Positions 35,501 to 48,083 of a stretch of 64,000 nucleotides of DNA are shown here, in pieces. The DNA comes from Balanoglossus misakiensis. Its lineage: Eukaryota; Hemichordata. The notes under the pieces were generated by a model, which was not told the DNA's origin, ran no database searches, and was given only the letters and a program-made list of their open reading frames with translations. Position numbers and translations under genes: made by a program. Location: positions 8,308,001 to 8,372,000 of the forward strand of contig CM082592.2 in NCBI GenBank assembly GCA_040954595.2, read 5' to 3'. Position 1 is the stretch's first letter; the number at the start of each line of letters is the position of its first letter.

Positions 35501-35604
35501 TAGACAGATTTTACTTTTTAATGTACCTGCTGATGTCTCTCTGTTTAATAATCGGATTCATGGTCGCCATAAGCATTGGCGGCGCTGGGGAACAACCTCA
35601 GTGA
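32566..35604 (+). CDS. Nicotinic acetylcholine receptor-like cys-loop ligand-gated channel subunit, 475 aa
   Basis: Six exons: 32566-32653, 32942-33090, 33951-33995, 34111-34220, 34428-34960 and 35102-35604 (stop TGA), phases consistent. A signal peptide is followed by an extracellular domain: loop-D Trp91 (GWLSEIW), cys-loop C164 and C178 with 13 residues between, loop-B Trp185 (TSWSY), and vicinal Cys227-228 with Tyr232 (CCPEPY), the mark of alpha-type subunits. RRRSMFYIFNLIFP starts M1; PSDSGERM leads into M2; M3 begins at about 311; a short cytoplasmic loop precedes M4 near the C-terminus. Glu at position -1' of M2 predicts cation selectivity. Oddities: the loop-A Tyr is Thr (DIVLTES), the first loop-C Tyr is Ala, and M2 has Glu at 11' and 16'. 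Acetylcholine may not be the ligand. It lies between two NCLX genes on the opposite strand. Confidence 0.93.
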
Positions 35605-36672
35605 AGCTAGAAATAACATTCAGTGTCAAAACTTTGAAAACTCGGAAAGTTAATATGTCACGTGGTGTAAAATTTCAAATTTGTTTGGCTAATGTTTTGA
35701 ATTCATGTAATAGTGTTTGAAGATTTACTGGTGTTTTTTCACATGTAACTCATGATGTATAAAATGACATAGAAAAGAAATGAATCTTAGACAACCATAT
35801 TTATTATCGAAAGGTGTGCATTGATTTTAATGTCATGAAATGTAAACATTATCAATGTATGCACAACTCCACTGTATCGAGTCAAAATGTACACACTATA
35901 TTATCAAATGAGGCAGAAAAACTTATCCCCTGGGTGTGTTTCATTCCTTAATTTTGATTAAAACTATAAATCTTGGTGTACTCTGCTGATTTTTAAATAA
36001 CTATATATTTTATAATTCATTTCTTTAACCGCAAGATCGGTTTTTGTGTTATTTACAGTGTGTTGTCGGTGCAACAATGCACTGCGCACAGCATGCGCGC
36101 GCACGGAACCCCCACGACAAGCGGCCTCACATTTTATTTTATCGATCGCTGTAAAACGTAGTCACGCATTTTTGGCTGTAAGCATATGGATGATTGATGT
36201 TATACAATATGCTGAACGACATAAAACGTTAGATGTTTCCATTAGACACTTTATCCGTGATGTGTTTTTTTCACAAAGAATTTTGAAACGGTAATTGCCA
36301 CTGTCACGAAGCCTCTATATGACCCATCAATGACCTCACATCATATAGCTGCCTACAAGGATGCCAATATTTTGAGTGTGCGTAAATGAGCCTCTATTCA
36401 AGTTTAAAAAATACTGCCACTCGATTGCGACTGCCTCTGGGAGATCATGTGTAATAATGTTCAAATGTAACCATTAATTTCTAAAAACAAGCAAAAGGAA
36501 TTGTTTAAGGAGTGCTTTCACCGGTTCTCCTGACAAAAAAACAGACACGGAAAGTTCTGTAACTCTTTCCGTCCCCGACGCGGACGCATCTCCTCATTGT
36601 CAATCGCATCTCTCCGAAACTACCGGGCGCCATCAGCGGCGTTTCACGCTACTCGATCGCGGTACCGGCCGC
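35605..36672. other. Convergent 3' flanks of the receptor gene and NCLX-C
   Basis: AT-rich DNA expected to hold both 3' UTRs. ATTAAA occurs near 35958 on the plus strand. No coding exon, RNA gene or repeat is seen. Confidence 0.5.
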
Positions 36673-39600
36673 TCACTTTGTCGTAGGGATGACGTCTGTC
36701 TCCAGGAGGACAGCAAACACGATGTAGGCGACGAAGATACAGAGCAAGTACGCTCCGTACGGCTTCGTGACGCTAAACTTCATACAGACCATGATGAACA
36801 GAGAAGAGACCAGACTGAGAGATATTGTTGCAAATAATAAAGTCTGCATCGGTCCATGAGTAAGCTGAAATCAAGAAAAAATATCCCTGATACCACACAG
36901 CATGCTCGCTGTTTTGTTGACTCGGGCGAGATTTATATATTAAAGATTTTCGATTATCTTGTGACTTTATTTAAGAGATAATTTCGAGATTCCAGCCACC
37001 TTAATGTTTCCAGTAACCCTCGTAACCATCTACCGGAAATTGACTGACGGAAGTGACGTCACTTACCTGGAGATCTTCCCCAGCTCTTAAAGTTCCCATT
37101 GTACACGACAGTCCAAAGCCGAGTAACATGTCTTTTTTTAAAGGTCAAGGTCAAAATATATGAACTAGAAGACATTCCCCTCAGCGGACAATATGACGTT
37201 ATTTGGCAATTTACTCCAACACTGACTCCAGTATGGTGGTACGTAAATGACAAATATTTCATCAGCAACGAATAACGGCGTACGTACACACAAGCTTACC
37301 ACTCATAAATTCATTAAAGGCACGGGATTATTCACACATATGTGTACTACCAATGGTAGTGGTACCGTTACTTGACAAGGATACTCAGGAGTGGCCCGCC
37401 AAAGCAGGCAGACATAGACATGACCGAATACCCAGACTTGGCGTTCGTCCTGTTCGTTATAAGATCTGAAAGTAATGAAGAAGTACCCGTGATGAAATCA
37501 CAGGCGGTTACAATGTATATTATGGCCGTTTAAACCCACTCGTGACATCGCAGTCGTGTAACACCTGTTTACAGGTGAATGGAAAATACCGTCGGGTGAC
37601 TGCATGTATTGGTATCCGGTATCCAAAAACTGTTTCTCAGAATTTGTGGTTGTTTACCTGGTATGCTGTTGCCCATGGCCAGCAGTAGAAGTCCAACGAT
37701 CTCATCGCTGATGTCAAATATTAATCCGATTGCCTGTAAAATTAAACACAAGACTTACATGAAATAAAATATTTGAGATCAGGGAAATTTCAAAGAAAAT
37801 ACATTGATTGTTTTAGCACTTGGTTGAGGGAACGGCAATCTACTTGTTAGTTAGTATGGTGTTTCTTACCTCAAGTATGTTGATCAGTTCGTTAGCGATG
37901 GCGTATATCCATACAACACAGACAGCGAAACCAAAGAAGGCAAAAGCCTGGTAGAAAGATATAAATTGGAAATAATATAAAATAACGTGAAATAATTGAT
38001 GATGATGATGATGAGTACGATGATGATAAACAGACAGACATTCATGTAGACGGATATAATGAAATACAAGACTAACCGGATGGTAGACGGGCGCCCTCCA
38101 GCTCCGGGACGTGGAAAATGTGAGAACGCAGAAAACGGCACTGAAACAAAGGGTCAAATGCCAAGCCAAGAATTTCTCATGAACTGGTCTGAAGGCAACT
38201 GTAAATTCAAAAGGAAGTGAGAAATGAATCATCAAAACTTAAGAACGGTTTTCAATTAGAGCCGCGTTTACCCCCGACAGCAACTTTTCGGTTCATTGAA
38301 GTCAACAGGAACTCAAGATAACTTCCTGTCAAATCACACAAGTCACTTCGAAAGTGAAATTTACTTTTGTAACTTTGGGTATAGACATGTATTTTTCAGA
38401 AAATTATCTATCTTTACCTTGCAGAGCAAATATGCAAAATATCGGCGCAGTGAAGAAATGTAGACTGTTCAGGATTCTGTTCCAGTTGTTTTTGTCTTTT
38501 TGGTAATTGACAAGTGGGGTGGTCAAGTTTACCACAAGTCTAGTCGGCGCCTGTGAAATAAAGAACGACATAAATATTTTGTATGATTAATGTGTGAACG
38601 GAGTTTAAATATTACATATAAAACGATGCATCACTGAGATATAGGGATACCATTGTTCTTAATCGCATTATTATTTTATGTTAATTACACTAACCAGTAG
38701 AACTTCATATATCTTTGAGTACCATTTCATTTCCTTCCAGTGGAGAACATCAATAGGTAGAATGGCCAACAGAAATTCCATACACTGCCCATGACCCCTT
38801 CTTCGTGGATAACTTCCCGGTCTCCTCACAATACCGAACTCGTCTGTAAATAAATGAGGACGTGTTGAAAAGAGTGCGGGTAAGGCAGACTATTCATTTT
38901 GTGTGACGTGAATAAACGACAGACAACAGGTGTGGCGCCCTGCATGAATAAAATGCCAATAGTTCCTTCACCCGCGAAAACCACCTTACCGCTGTCGTCA
39001 CTGTCCTCTTCGCCTTCGTTGGCATCAGCGCCACTCCGTCGGGGCGATTCGTCCACCTCGTATTTTGCGACGCCTTCATTACCACCGTCTTCCTGCTCAT
39101 CCTGCGGTGGCTGGCTGGGGTCGGTTGCTTCCGAGGTGTCATCAGTTTTTGGAGAGTCAGCGGCTACAGATTAAAAGACCAACAATTCGACTTGCAAAAT
39201 GGTTGCCCAAAGATCAACCGACAGAGGGGGTTCTGGGTAACACGTGGATCAGGATTGGACATCACCATAACAATAAGTTCATACACTGATATAAACTATA
39301 AACCATCCTTTAAAAATGATATTGAATACATCCCGATATTCTAAAATTCTTCTAAAATTCATAATATGCAATCATGCTTGCATATTTTTTCACGGCAGAT
39401 TCGTTCTATTACTCGCAATTTACCTTCCAAAATCGACCATTTATGCAAATTTCACCATACTTATGCCATGCACCTTACCATTAATTTCCTCGACGTTTAC
39501 AATACTCTGACCGGGCAAATTGTTTACTGGATTTGGTTCAACACTCCCATACGTAGACTTTTTGTCGTCTCCTCGAGGCGCCTGGTACTGCTCTGTCTCT

Positions 39601-42600
39601 CCAGAGTTTTCCGATGGCGACTGTCCTTCTTCGTTTTGTATAAGAGCTGAAACACAGAACAGTTAGTTAACGGTGCAAGAAATTTGATATTTGACACAAA
39701 AACGCAAAGTTTGTCGTTGTCCTGGCCCTTATCAATCAAATTGTCGTGTGATCGACAGATTTCCAAGATGGAATTATTGTAAATGCTATTTGACCCCCTA
39801 GCATGAAGTAAAAAGTTGTCCGGCTAAGGTAGCAAGAATTCACACACGTAAAACATGGCGACTGGGGAATAAACGATGTACTCAAAAGGTCGTTCCATAC
39901 CTTCAGTTTCACTTTCACTTTCGGTGTCGTGCTGTCGTCTGCTGAAACATTTGGAAAACTTCGGAGTGATGACGACAACAATGACATATCCGACATAGAG
40001 GCCGATGAAACCTAAAATGGCACAACGGAAGTAAGCTCGTATTAATTTTGTGATGAGAACGTTGGGGAAATCAGTCCTTAAGATCTTCAATGACAGTGTC
40101 AAATCGGTCAGGCTACGACGCACACACACGGACAAACAGTGAAATAAATGATCAGACAGACAGACAGACAAATATTGTCCAGACTCTCACCCAGCGCTTC
40201 CTCGAAACTGATTCCGCCATCGTAAACAACATAGAACGTCCAGAAACACGCTCCCAGATAAACTATGACGTCACGTAAAAACTCCACCTGGGTATCAATC
40301 CGAAAGGTGGCTACCATGACCACGAAGAAGACCACGACCGTCGTGATGAATATACCACTTCCTGTAAAATATTTCAACGTTAATTTTATTCTATCAAATG
40401 TCTATAGAGTTTATTACACGGAGACATGCACTTAAGTTGAACTTTTAGTGAGCTCAAGGGATTGTTTTCAAGTACTTGATAAATTGTCTTCCTGTTTCTA
40501 TTTTAAAACATTATTTCACTTCGCCTATCCTTCCTCAAAATCTGTGTAGGCCTTCATGAAGTGACCTTTAACATCATACATGTATAGGCCTAGGCCTGCA
40601 TGTGTAATTTGCATATGACGCTATAAGCTTGTCCAGCCAACTGGAACTTTTCCAGGATCTGGAGACGATAATTTGTATATGTGTTAAAGATGTTCCATTT
40701 TCCGGCAAATTTAAGGGGGCAAATTATTAAATGCTTACCGAAAAGTCCCCCGATCGCGAGACTCAATCCGCCATCTTTTCCGTGACCCTTTTTGACCGCA
40801 GCGATGGCACTGAATACATCGGGTGCTCCGTTCCCAAAAGCAAGAAATGTCACGCCGTATGATACTCAGCTAAGGAAATTGTGACACTTACGATGAATTG
40901 AACGACACAAATCGACAATGGAAGAGAGATCGTGCTTTTTTGCAGTTTCGCTTCTCTTTGTTCCGAATTTCCAACAAAACAGAAATGCCAATTTTTTTTT
41001 TAACTGGCGTGTATCATGCTTTAGTGATACGCAACCAATGAGAAAATTTGTGGGTTGCAACCCCAAATATGGCCGCCGGAGTCAAAGTACTGCCAATGTC
41101 ATGGCGAGAAAACTTCACACGAAGCAGCGCATGAAAAGATGACTTTGTCTACTCAAGCAAGTTGCGTCATGATATCGAACTGTATACAAAAGGATATTGC
41201 GACGTTTTCATTCAATTTGAGCGTCTTCGATATCACTTCCAAACACGGACAGAAGCTAGAAGGAAAAAAAGAAAGAACAAAAATCACAGTTAAACGTTTC
41301 AACTCTTGTACTCCAATTGTATTTACTTTATCGTTAAATTAAACATGTACCAAAACTACCATTACATCATAGTTGAAAATCCGAGTGACGTCACGGTAAT
41401 TTTCACTTTCTGGTCGCACCACGTGCAACAAGCTGAAGATTGTGCGATACATACATTGTACTGCCAACGCAATTGTACGTCTATAACACTATATAGGGTC
41501 CCCTAAGTCATTGTAAAATGAAAGTGAACTTACAAACTTTCTGCGACCAATCCCAGAGACAGGAACATGTATATCAACCAGAGAAACTGCAAACGAGAGG
41601 GGGATATATACGGCCATTTGTTATCAGGCTTTGTTGATGAATTGGACATATAAATCTAGTTATTTTATTTCCCCCACGCCCTCTCAATAAAACATATAAC
41701 TATACGTCCACTCCCGTAGGTCAGAAGATCATCAACCCTTTGAATGCGCGCGTGCGCAGTGCGTTGAACCGAAAAGGAACGGCTCGAAAACAGATACTTA
41801 CCAAAGGTACCAGCAGTACGTAGAACAATACTTCGTCTTTTTCGGCGAAACAGTGCATTAGTTGCAAATAGTTGAAGAAACCGTCCTCGCTGTGGCAGTC
41901 ACCGGTGTCTATGATAAACTGACAGCGATCGGAATAGGCGTGTGTCAAAACTTCGGTGCACTGCCGAAAGAAACGGACGGGGGAATTACATTCGGAAATC
42001 TTAAGGACACGCTCCGAAGGGCAGTAATGGGTCACTAATCACACTGCAGGCCCCGTGGGGGGGGGGGGGAGGTGATCCTAAGAAGAAGGGCGGGGTCGCT
42101 GGCGCATTAGTATGCTGTGGTATTTGCCTGATGCCACACGAACAATTTTGCCAATCACAATATAGAATTTGTGAGAATTTGATCCCATCTGCTTGGTAAT
42201 ACTGTGTTTTCTCAGGTTAAAGGATAACCCCACGTCGAAACAGAAATTATGTATAATCACTTGCACACTTTTACTTTCGACCGTGCTAAGTTACTGACGC
42301 AACACCGCATCTTATATACTTATGCGACGGAAAGTTGCAACCATATACCTTGTGACAATAAATAATTCAATCAATCTTTATTATCCAAATTGGGACAGCT
42401 TTGCGGAAATAAAACAACCCGTACTCGTGATATTGTATAATGGGTGCTGAAATCAGGAATGCAAGATACTTCTGTCATTGGGAAGTCCCCCGTTCCCCCT
42501 GAAACTGCATGATAAGAATTGCCATTTTCATTGAAACTTCCGCGTTCGGGTTCACGACGCGACTCCCGGGGGCTGAGAGCTAGAGCACCAAGCCCAGGGG

Positions 42601-43157
42601 TGATTAACTTCCCGTTCAATATTAAAGCAGCTCAAATCAATGAACAACAACTTTGTTTCTTGTCGCGGCGTGATCAACTCTCAAATATACTTGATATGCT
42701 CTGTCTATACCACGCGATATATACTGATTTTACATTATGCATTTGGCGGTACCTTAGATTCGCGCGTGTCTCTGTATTGCGGTATGGATGGTCGCTTCAC
42801 GGTCTCAGAACTGCTAGATACTGACTTCTTGAAAATAGCTGTTCTTTCTTTGCAAGAAAACGCACGCAGGGAAACATCAAAGTCAGTTGTCAAACAATGC
42901 CATGAAGGAGGGGGCTCTCTTTTCAACGCCAACGAGGCCAACGCAGTACTCACCAGCACTTTGGCACTCTGATCGCTGTCTCCATTTACGGATGACAAAC
43001 TTTTCGCATCACCTGAAAGCGAAACGTTGGCTTGATTCAGTTCCCTGTGCGAATTCCACCCGAGCGCGGATCTCGCCTGTCCGTAATTTACGGCGCAGAC
43101 CAGTGTAAGCACCAACATAAACACCCTCTCTTGACTAGATGCGAGCGTTCTCTCCAT
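36673..43157 (-). CDS. NCLX-type cation/Ca2+ exchanger, copy C, 703 aa
   Basis: Seventeen exons: 42954-43157, 41802-41960, 41534-41586, 41198-41255, 40739-40856, 40191-40361, 39901-40011, 39479-39646, 38990-39163, 38695-38843, 38418-38550, 38077-38198, 37870-37947, 37658-37733, 37385-37465, 37067-37131 and 36673-36864. Phases are identical to A and B. A signal peptide (VFMLVLTLVCAV) supports the ATG at 43157, although the frame stays open farther upstream. Alpha-1 is GVTFLAFGNGAPD (159-171), fully canonical. Alpha-2 is LLAMGNSIPD (583-592), with Pro where A and vertebrate NCLX have Gly. The central loop (about 280-405) is the longest of the three and very acidic (SDDS, NEGEEDS), and could act in regulation or calcium sensing (inference). 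It keeps both U12-type introns. Confidence 0.94.
37132..37384 (-). other. U12-type GT-AG intron (intron 15 of NCLX-C)
   Basis: Begins GTATCCTTGTC, with CCTTGAC ending 12 bases before the AAG acceptor; 253 bp, phase 1. The acceptor is preceded by A residues rather than a polypyrimidine tract, as is usual for minor introns. Confidence 0.8.
40857..41197 (-). other. U12-type AT-AC intron (intron 4 of NCLX-C)
   Basis: Begins ATATCCTTTT, has TTCCTTAGC (40869-40877) as branch site and ends CATAC; 341 bp, phase 0, at the codon boundary NVA then GVT shared with A and B. Confidence 0.92.
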
Positions 43158-43922
43158 TGCAAGTGTATCACTGTTTTCTGAGTGAAGAAGCCAAAAACGT
43201 ACAACTGCTCTACAGAACCCAGTACATCCGTCGCCACGCAATCCATCCAACAGACGTCTACTATTGATGCTGTGACATGCGCAGTCTACACGTTTGAAAC
43301 TTCCTCGTGGGTATTTCCCATATCAATTTGTTATCTTTTATTGCCATGTGACATGGTTTGTCACACGTGACTATGCGATGCGCCGCTTTCGAAGTCTAAA
43401 ATTAGAAACCCTTTCAAAGAGCGAGTCTGACTGAAGACCACGCGGTTTGTGGGGCGGATAGACAGGGCATTGTCTGCCACACCTGCGTGCATTCATGGGA
43501 TATATTGTGTATTCGCACGTTGGTAACCTGCGAAAATGTCGCCATTATAGCTGCCAAATGTATTATTGTCAAGATAGCCAAATAAAATTCAGCAAAGACT
43601 GTCAAAGTGTGAAATTCCAGCCAATATGGTTTATTTCTATAAAAACCAGGTTACTATAGTAACCGCGTTATCAACGATATACTAAAACAGTTTAATAAAT
43701 AAATATTTCATGCAAACCCATTAATTTTGTTATGTGTCATGACCGGCATGACGTCACTGGTAGAGAACAAGCCTCTAATATGTTAGTCCACCATACACCC
43801 TGGGTACAGACTTCTAAATTGAAGTCTTTTATGTCTTTGCAAACTTTGATTAGCTACTTCTAATTATTTCATTCAGTTTGTGTTCTGAGATCGAAACGTT
43901 AAGTTGCGAGCGTGGTAGTTAC
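43158..43922. other. Intergenic: NCLX-C promoter side and metalloproteinase 1 3' flank
   Basis: No exon or repeat is seen. The NCLX-C reading frame stays open for about 30 codons upstream of the chosen ATG. Confidence 0.5.
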
Positions 43923-46900
43923 TCAGACTACATACAAGTAGGCTATCAAGGCAGTGATGACCAAAAACACGCTTGGGACGATGACGCGACCCGAGCTGTT
44001 TTCCCCACCAACGGTGAAGTCATCTTCGCTTACGTTCCCGTCATTCAGAGGCAAACTCTCAGCGCCGAGGGCGACATCGTCCGAGTGTTGCTGGGCTTTG
44101 TCCGGCTGCGTGAGGGCGCCGTGGCACGCGATGAAATCGCTGCCAATGGTGCGCGGGTAGCCGGATAGGGTGACGAAAGAGTCGTGCTGGAATTTGTAAT
44201 ATTGGTTTCCATTGAAAAAGTAAATGAAATTATCGCTGGCCTGAAAGACTGCGTCGATCTCAGTTGGAATACATCGCCAGTTAGTCATGGAGAATGGACC
44301 AACCACTTCCTTTTTCCAGTTTATCATATAGAAAAACCCATCTGGAAAAAAACAGAATTTAAAAGTTTATTTCTCAGCCCAATCATGGTCGAATAATGCT
44401 GTATTTAGCCGCGTTGAACGATCAGGCAGGCACGTAAGTCATGTCATGTCATAATGGCCTACACAAGCCACACACTTTATTAAAACTTCGAAGTACACAT
44501 TTTAGTTTTTTTTTAACCGAATTGTTATGATGACGATATTCTCACCTTTAAAGAAATACGTCTGCCCATTGCCAGCGTACTCGAAAGCGCCGTCAATGCT
44601 ATCAGGTAAGCCGACGAACTCAGTAGAGATAAGTTTAGGGTAGCCCGCATCCATCACCTGATTCTCAAAACGCCACACCAAATTATCCTAAAATAAGATA
44701 AGACGAAACAGAATGAGTCGAGTGATGAGTAACGGTCTTTCTTCCTTGGGTGACGGACCTCAGTCTGTGACGGATCCTCAGTCTAGATTTGGATTTCAAA
44801 ATGGCTACCAAAGTCGGCAATCAAGATGCATGATGGGTATTTTAGACGTAGCCTACATGCCACGAGTATCCAATTTCGTGATATACCTTGAAGAACCATG
44901 TTTTCCCGCGCATTTCATCGTTTTGCCAAAACCAGTAGTTGGAGGCGGTGAAGGAAGCGTCGAAGTTTCCCGCCAAGCCTTGCCAGTCATCGCGGATTGA
45001 TTTTGGATATCCTGGATCTGCGAAACCATCCGTCAACCGCCAGTACACCCCTCCTGTGAAAGATAAATACAATGTAATGTTATTGTCGGTGGATCTGGAT
45101 GTGATGGTTATACTATTAGGTACCTTGATCTCGATAGTGTTTTTACTTAGCTTTATCTCTACAGTCGAGAGGTCAGAGGAAACTCTAGGCCATTTTTAAA
45201 CGGGGAAAATATTCGGGGTAATACTGTTATTTTCGATGTCAAAGTCTTTGCAACTAACCTTGGAAGACGTACGTGCTGCCGTCTTTTGTTTCCGTGATGG
45301 TATCGATGGCTGTCGGACAGAACTGGGGCGTATTCGGATTCGGGTTCGGATTTACAGCCTCCGTTGGATCAGGTTCTTCGGGTTTGGGGCCTGCCACGCC
45401 ATGCCAAAGAAATTTATTAACAATAAATAAATAAAAATATTCTGGGAAACATAAACGCACGCGTGTTTTTCGACCATGTCATACAGTACGTTGGCATTGT
45501 CAGGTTCGATTGGAGAGCAGTTTATAACTTCAAATCTCGCTGTGTCGTTGGGAGTTCTGTAAGCTTACTTACCGTAGAGGTACTGTATACCAGCAATGTC
45601 GTCAGAAGGAAGCTGGTAGTTGTACCGGAAGCCCATGTGGTAGGGATACATCAGAGAGCCATATACGTTGCTGTGGCCCAGTCCAAGACTGTGTCCAAAC
45701 TCGTGTGCTGCCACCAAATACAGATTCGTGCCTGGCAAGCGCAAGAAAATATATCTCGATGTAATTTGCGTGCCGCACCTGCGCGATGAGACTGAGAAAC
45801 CCGTCGTTGCGAGCGCCTCGAGCGGTGGGTATCTCAGTCCAATGCGTGAACAGGTGTTTCCAAATTCACGATGAAATTGAACGTAAGACTACACGTGTTC
45901 CCTGCGATTCTCACTGCCGCCTCGTCGACTGTTTTTTTTTTTACGGTATAGGCCTACGTCGAGAATTACCCGTCGAATAACCACTGTCTGTGTCATACCA
46001 ATTTTTATTTGAACAATTACATTTATCGCGTCAATTCAACAGCGTGAGAATGATCCGATGGCGCACCACAGATTTTAAAACTTACCATAATAAGTATTGG
46101 CGGTCCAGGTCTCGCCGTCGTCGAAGTGGGCATCGCCCGCAATGTCGCCGTAAAAGGTGGGGTAGAACGCATGCGCCAGGATTTTGCTGGGTCCGTCGAA
46201 GGCCGACCAGTAGAACGGCCCGTCGCGGTGGGGTATGTAGGGGGCCGGGAACATGATATCGATATCGGCTTGGCTGTTCGCGTCGACCTGGGTAAACTTG
46301 AGTGGGGTCACGTCCGACCAAAGCTTGAAAGCGGCAGCAATTTCCCTGTCGACGATTGACTCCGCCATGTCTGCGGTGTACTGAGATATTCTGTACGTGA
46401 GTTCGGTCTTGTACCACCTGACCGGTGCAAAGAAGCGCTTCCTTCGCCCGCTCTCGTCGTCTCCGTCGATGTCGCCTTCTAAGTCCGGCATCCCACAGCG
46501 AGGTTCGTTCATCTTTTCGATGGTGGCGTCGTCAAGTTCACCTGGTAATAGGATTAAGGAGGTAGACTTTGATAAATCATATTCAGTATAACTTCTGCGC
46601 AAGTTTTCTTAAATGTCAACTGAAAAGGTGTTACTTGCAGATAAGAGAAAATAAACGACGAGAAGTTGGGAAAGGTATAGAACTCACTATCGGCCGATAT
46701 ATTGGTTGCGAGGAACCTGGACACATACGCGATTGTGTAAATTATTATTTAGTCAGGATTGCATGGGGCAAGGTAAATTGATAATAAAACATACCTGTTT
46801 CGTTTAAGTGTGCAAACCTTTGGAATTCTCGTATTGGCTTGAATACTTCGTGTTCTGTCATGAGAGCATTAGGCAAGACTTTGGCGTAGCCATAGTGCTC

Positions 46901-48083
46901 TAAAAATTGCTGGGGAAGAAATGAGACATAACAATTAAGAAACAAATCAACCCGCGCATTGTCAAGGTGGGTCGATACAAAAATGGGATAAATTAATAAA
47001 TTAAGGCCATTTTTGACACCAAAGCCCCAAAGGTGTGGGACATGTTAAACTCAACAGGTTGTTGTCCTATAGTTTAGCGTGATAGTTGTCAAGTGCCAGA
47101 GTAGAAGAGTGGCCAGCCGGCCCACTCCCAGTGGAAGGCCGTTGTTACTCGCGTCACACCTATAACACTAAACTCTTTTATGTGGGACACCACTTTCTTT
47201 TATGATGGTCTGAATAAACAAACCTGTATACATGTACAAAAGTAGTGCGGTCGAACGGTTAAAACTTCCTTGATGTATCCGTGTTTTCCGCGGAAACTAA
47301 CCATCCGTCCGGATATTACTCGAGGAAAATTCTTATTGAATTACCGTCATGAACGTCGGTGGCGTAGCAGTAAAAATGCAAACAATGTCGGCAACGCACG
47401 TCTTTACTCCGTAAATCCTAAGTGTTTTTTCTCACTACACCGTTTTGTGTTTTGTACGGCGTCGCACGTGACCCTTGTTCACCATACCGATACAATTACC
47501 GCTATCCGTCGACTGATCCGTTTTGAAAGTCATTGACCATACAGACCCTCTTTTCACTGTCAGTGTCGTAACTCGACTGTCACTGTATTGTCGGACATGT
47601 GACCTTGGGGATCCGAGATTACAAAATCGATGACTAACGGCTTGCATAAGGCTGGATTTTCGCCTTCAGATGAATGAACGAAAACGCTAAAATTTTTCAC
47701 TAGATAGCCTTCGCGCCGGTTCTGTCGTGCCCTGTGGTTCTTTATATCCCCTATTGCTTTTTTCTCGGTTTTCGTGTCTTTAATAGCGTCTTGAGAAATC
47801 GTTCACAAATTAAAGAAATGTGTAAACCGCCAGAAAGAAACCGAGACAGCGTTGAGCGAGGTTTTATAGTGCACGTGTTAGCCTTTCAAATCTTTTATAA
47901 TTCAAATATTTAATGGTGAATATACGCAAAAAACAAACTTACCATCGCATCGCCAATGTTGGCGATCAGCTGCGCCGGGGCGGGTGGAAGATGACCGGCG
48001 ATGGGCGCTGCTGTCGCTCGACGGGTGGCCCACATACAGGTGACTGCGACGGCGACAAATATTTGGAGTCTGTACACAATCAT
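43923..48083 (-). CDS. Membrane-type (probably GPI-anchored) matrix metalloproteinase 1, 576 aa
   Basis: Eight exons: 47943-48083, 46795-46909, 46086-46541, 45573-45731, 45259-45390, 44887-45053, 44546-44687 and 43923-44341. Order: signal peptide (1-25), propeptide with cysteine switch PRCGMPD (99-105), furin site RRKR (118-121), catalytic domain with zinc motif [11 protein letters not shown] (247-257) and Met-turn Met265, a short Pro-rich hinge, then four hemopexin blades closed by Cys315 and Cys510. The C-terminus is a 20-residue hydrophobic tail (557-576) with no cytoplasmic residues after it, preceded by small residues: a GPI signal rather than a true membrane helix. The catalytic domain shows no MT-loop insertion, as in MMP17/MMP25. 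It should degrade matrix or shed surface proteins outside the cell. Tandem partner of the next gene. Confidence 0.93.

Noticed and set aside
45463-46256. Plus-strand frames across the metalloproteinase exons
   Set aside because: Antisense shadows of metalloproteinase 1 exons that carry the HEFGH motif and the catalytic domain on the minus strand.
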